From an uncultured beta proteobacterium (GTDB lineage: Bacteria > Pseudomonadota > Gammaproteobacteria > Burkholderiales > Burkholderiaceae_C): 7,453 nucleotides of DNA. The notes beneath the pieces were generated by a model. It was not told where the DNA came from. It saw only the letters and a list, made by a program, of their open reading frames with translations, and did not search any database. The stretch is from assembly GCA_903928325.1 (NCBI GenBank), contig CAIYQF010000370.1, positions 1 to 7,453 of the forward strand. Reading direction: 5' to 3'. Of this stretch, positions 5,967-7,453 are shown one piece after another (the stretch's first letter is position 1; every line of letters begins with the position of its first letter). A program made the translations under genes and the position numbers.

Positions 5967-6916
5967 TCCTGGTTGTAGATCGACACGCCCTGTCGGCGCG
6001 CCGCCCCGGATTGCACCAATTGCTCTAGCAATTCTCCAACGCGTTCGTCAACCTCGCCTTGGGTTGGGTGTAGCCCCAAGAGGCTGCGCAAATAGGGCGT
6101 GGAGCCCGCCCAGTGGCCCAAAGCGGCGGCGGTGGTTTCCTGCAATTCCAGCAGCTTGAACTTCAATAGCACCTTGGCCGCGTAGTTGCGGTGGCGCTCG
6201 GGGCTGCGCTCAAAATAGTCCAGTCGCGCGCGCGCTGTAACCAATGCCTTGGCCACGTCGTTAAACACACTTCCGTGGCCTGGGATCACCGTTGCGGCCT
6301 CCAGCGACTCGATCAGGTCCAGCGTGTCGGACACGCAGCCAAAGGCGTCGATTCCGTCGAGTTCGGGAAACACAATGCCAAAGCCGTTTTCCCACAGGGC
6401 GTCGGCAGAAATCAAGATTCGTTCAACCGGCTCAAACAGCAGCACCGAGTGCGGGTCGTGGCCGGGCGCGGCATGGATCTGCCAGTGCTGCGGTCCGATG
6501 CGCAGCTCCTGGCCTGGAAGCAGCAAGCCCTGGTACGCAAAGCGCGGGCAGCTTTGACCGGTGGCCTCAAAGGTCAGCTCCTGCACGGACCAGTGCGTCA
6601 CTGCTTGCGCATGGCCTGGGGGAATCAAGGTGTGCATTCCAGGGTAGCGCGCTTGCAAAGCGGCATTGCCGCCACAGTGGTCGCTGTGCAGGTGGGTGTT
6701 GACCAATTGCGTGAGTTGATCACCTTGGAGGGCGGTAGCCACCAAGGCCAGTGTTTGCGCAGTGTGGCTGCAGTAGCCACTGTCGACCAGGGTGGCTGCA
6801 CCTTTGCCGTCCCGGATGAGGATGTTATTGGACGACAACCACCCCCTTTGCAATACCTGAACCCCAGGGGAAAGGGGTGGAGGCACGGCTGTTGAAGGAC
6901 GGGCTGTTAAAGGCAT
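5963..6916 (-). CDS. Metallo-beta-lactamase-fold hydrolase
   Basis: Predicted 317-residue cytoplasmic metal-dependent hydrolase, no signal peptide. All usual dinuclear-site ligands are visible: H75, H77, D79 and H80 in THLHSDHCGG, H153 in APGHDPHS, D172 in ISADALW and H214 in IPGHGSVF. The fold core covers about 18-218; residues 220-317 form a helical C-terminal region (YFERSPERHRNYAAKVLLKF onward) that may be a winged-helix-like substrate cap as in LACTB2/lactonase-like members. The PGHD-PHS pattern suits the glyoxalase II/lactonase-like side of the superfamily more than class B beta-lactamases, but the substrate cannot be read from sequence. The start at 6916 gives a short proline-rich lead (2-18) before the fold; no Shine-Dalgarno is evident, so a slightly later start is possible. 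Its TAA overlaps the TAG of the convergent response regulator, and it diverges from the acetyltransferase gene across 81 bp. Confidence 0.9.
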   Translation of the reverse strand: MPLTARPSTAVPPPLSPGVQVLQRGWLSSNNILIRDGKGAATLVDSGYCSHTAQTLALVATALQGDQLTQLVNTHLHSDHCGGNAALQARYPGMHTLIPPGHAQAVTHWSVQELTFEATGQSCPRFAYQGLLLPGQELRIGPQHWQIHAAPGHDPHSVLLFEPVERILISADALWENGFGIVFPELDGIDAFGCVSDTLDLIESLEAATVIPGHGSVFNDVAKALVTARARLDYFERSPERHRNYAAKVLLKFKLLELQETTAAALGHWAGSTPYLRSLLGLHPTQGEVDERVGELLEQLVQSGAARRQGVSIYNQD

Positions 6917-6960
6917 GTTCGGGCTACGCTAGGCTAAATCGGAAGCGTGGAGTCTAGTAT

Positions 6961-6991
6961 TTGCCCGCAACCTAGGGAAAACCCTTATAGT
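6961..6991 (+). promoter_or_regulatory. Candidate sigma70 promoter for the acetyltransferase gene (likely leaderless)
   Basis: A TATAGT hexamer (6986-6991) matches the -10 consensus at five of six positions. TTGCCC (6961-6966) is a partial -35 match with a 19-base spacer (18 if TTATAG is used). Transcription would begin 6-7 bases after the hexamer, at or next to the ATG at 6998. The GAGG just before the ATG (6993-6996) is only one base from it, too close to serve as a Shine-Dalgarno, which also fits a leaderless or near-leaderless transcript. This is read by eye and untested. Confidence 0.5.
6974..6985. promoter_or_regulatory. Short palindrome inside the divergent promoter region
   Basis: AGGGAAAACCCT is an inverted repeat with 4-base arms around AAAA. 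It lies between the putative -35 and -10 of the acetyltransferase promoter and abuts the -10. On the other strand it would coincide with a weak -35 (TTCCCT) placed 17 bases before a TAGACT at 6956-6951, a possible promoter for the hydrolase. The position suits an operator, but such a short repeat can arise by chance and no regulator is identified. Confidence 0.3.
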
Positions 6992-6997
6992 AGAGGC

Positions 6998-7453
6998 ATG
7001 AGTTGGATTGCGATTTGGTTTTCTGAACTGGTTTACGCCGTGCGGGCCCTGCTGCGACCGGATTTTCGCCACCACGTGGCCGGCCATGGCCAGGGTGCGC
7101 CGGCGAGTCGGCGGGTCCCCATTCGCGCACTGGGGCCGCGCCACCGCAGCGCCGTGTTGGGGCACTTGCTCGCGCTGGAACCCCAGGACCGGTATTTGCG
7201 CTTTGGCTATGCCGCACAGGATGCGCAAATCGTCAACTACGTGGCGGGTCTTGACTTTGCACGTGACAAGATTTTTGGCATTTATAACCGCGGCCTGCGT
7301 CTGGTGGCCGTCGCGCACCTGGCTTATGCCAAAGACTCCAGGGCTGATCGCTGCGCCGAGTTTGGCGTTTCGGTGCTGCCGCAATGCCGTGGTCAAGGCA
7401 TGGGGTCCAAATTGTTTGCACGCGCCCAGGTGCACGCCAGAAACGACCGCATC
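6998..7453 (+). CDS. GNAT-family N-acetyltransferase (partial, 3' end outside window)
   Basis: An open frame of 152 codons without a stop runs to the window edge. The GNAT fold is indicated by PIRALGPRHRSAVLGHLLAL (about 41-60), which looks like the beta1-alpha1 region, a strand pair with LRLVAVAHLAYA (100-111) and EFGVSVLP (121-128), then the acetyl-CoA pyrophosphate-binding motif A QCRGQGMG (129-136: Q/R-x-x-G-x-G/A satisfied by Q129, G132, G134), followed by the expected helix SKLFARAQVHAR. The first 30 residues (MSWIAIWFSELVYAVRALLR then a His-rich bit) are a hydrophobic to amphipathic helix outside the GNAT core, perhaps a membrane- or partner-contact extension. The substrate (small molecule, protein N-terminus or lysine) cannot be told. 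ATG 6998 is chosen because it directly follows a good -10; the frame upstream is open but would cross the promoter. Confidence 0.85.
   Translation, partial: MSWIAIWFSELVYAVRALLRPDFRHHVAGHGQGAPASRRVPIRALGPRHRSAVLGHLLALEPQDRYLRFGYAAQDAQIVNYVAGLDFARDKIFGIYNRGLRLVAVAHLAYAKDSRADRCAEFGVSVLPQCRGQGMGSKLFARAQVHARNDRI

Noticed and set aside
5981..5995. Hairpin CGACA-CGCCC-TGTCG near the convergent gene ends, considered as a bidirectional terminator.
   Set aside because: The stem is only 5 bp and has no T-tract on either strand; it lies inside the hydrolase coding sequence and is probably incidental.
6191..6895. Long plus-strand open frame of 234 codons opposite the hydrolase gene.
   Set aside because: It lies wholly antisense to a gene with all metallo-beta-lactamase metal ligands, shows no recognisable domain, and is expected from GC-rich codon bias.

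Overview
The window is GC-rich, densely packed chromosomal DNA. It looks like a betaproteobacterium of the order Burkholderiales, most plausibly a member of the Comamonadaceae. This rests on the RpoC tail, the rsmB - DUF4390 - NtrY-type kinase - response regulator gene order, and protein similarity recalled from memory. No database search was possible, so the genus is not claimed.

Layout. Bases 2-442 are the 3' end of rpoC, closed by a near-perfect intrinsic terminator at 468-504. Only 13 bases after the terminator's T-tract, a compact same-strand cluster of five genes begins: a divergent LemA-like membrane-anchored protein (518-1051), rsmB (1056-2375), a secreted DUF4390 protein (2347-2964), an NtrY-type membrane histidine kinase (2961-5285) and a short NtrX-like response regulator (5289-5966). 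Gaps in the cluster are 4 nt, a 29-nt overlap, a 4-nt ATGA overlap and 3 nt, so the genes are very likely co-transcribed and translationally coupled. The regulator's stop codon overlaps tail-to-tail with a convergent metallo-beta-lactamase-fold hydrolase (5963-6916, minus strand). An 81-bp divergent intergenic region then leads to a GNAT-family acetyltransferase (6998 onward) that runs off the window.

How the genes work together. RpoC (transcription) and RsmB (16S rRNA m5C967 methylation) are housekeeping. The DUF4390 protein, kinase and regulator form an envelope-signalling module: a predicted exported protein, a four-TM sensor with a large periplasmic domain, and a cytoplasmic receiver/Fis-HTH output. 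The most notable departure from the textbook NtrYX system is that the regulator has no AAA+ sigma54-activation domain: receiver and NtrX-type DNA-binding tail are joined by a short linker. The hydrolase and the acetyltransferase have clear folds but unknown substrates.

No mobile element, CRISPR array, tRNA or rRNA was seen. The region is mostly conserved core genome rather than an accessory island. I did not find a clearly new multi-gene system. The best leads are the AAA-less NtrX-like regulator coupled to DUF4390 and NtrY, the divergent LemA-like gene pressed against the rpoC terminator, and a probable leaderless promoter with a small palindrome before the acetyltransferase.
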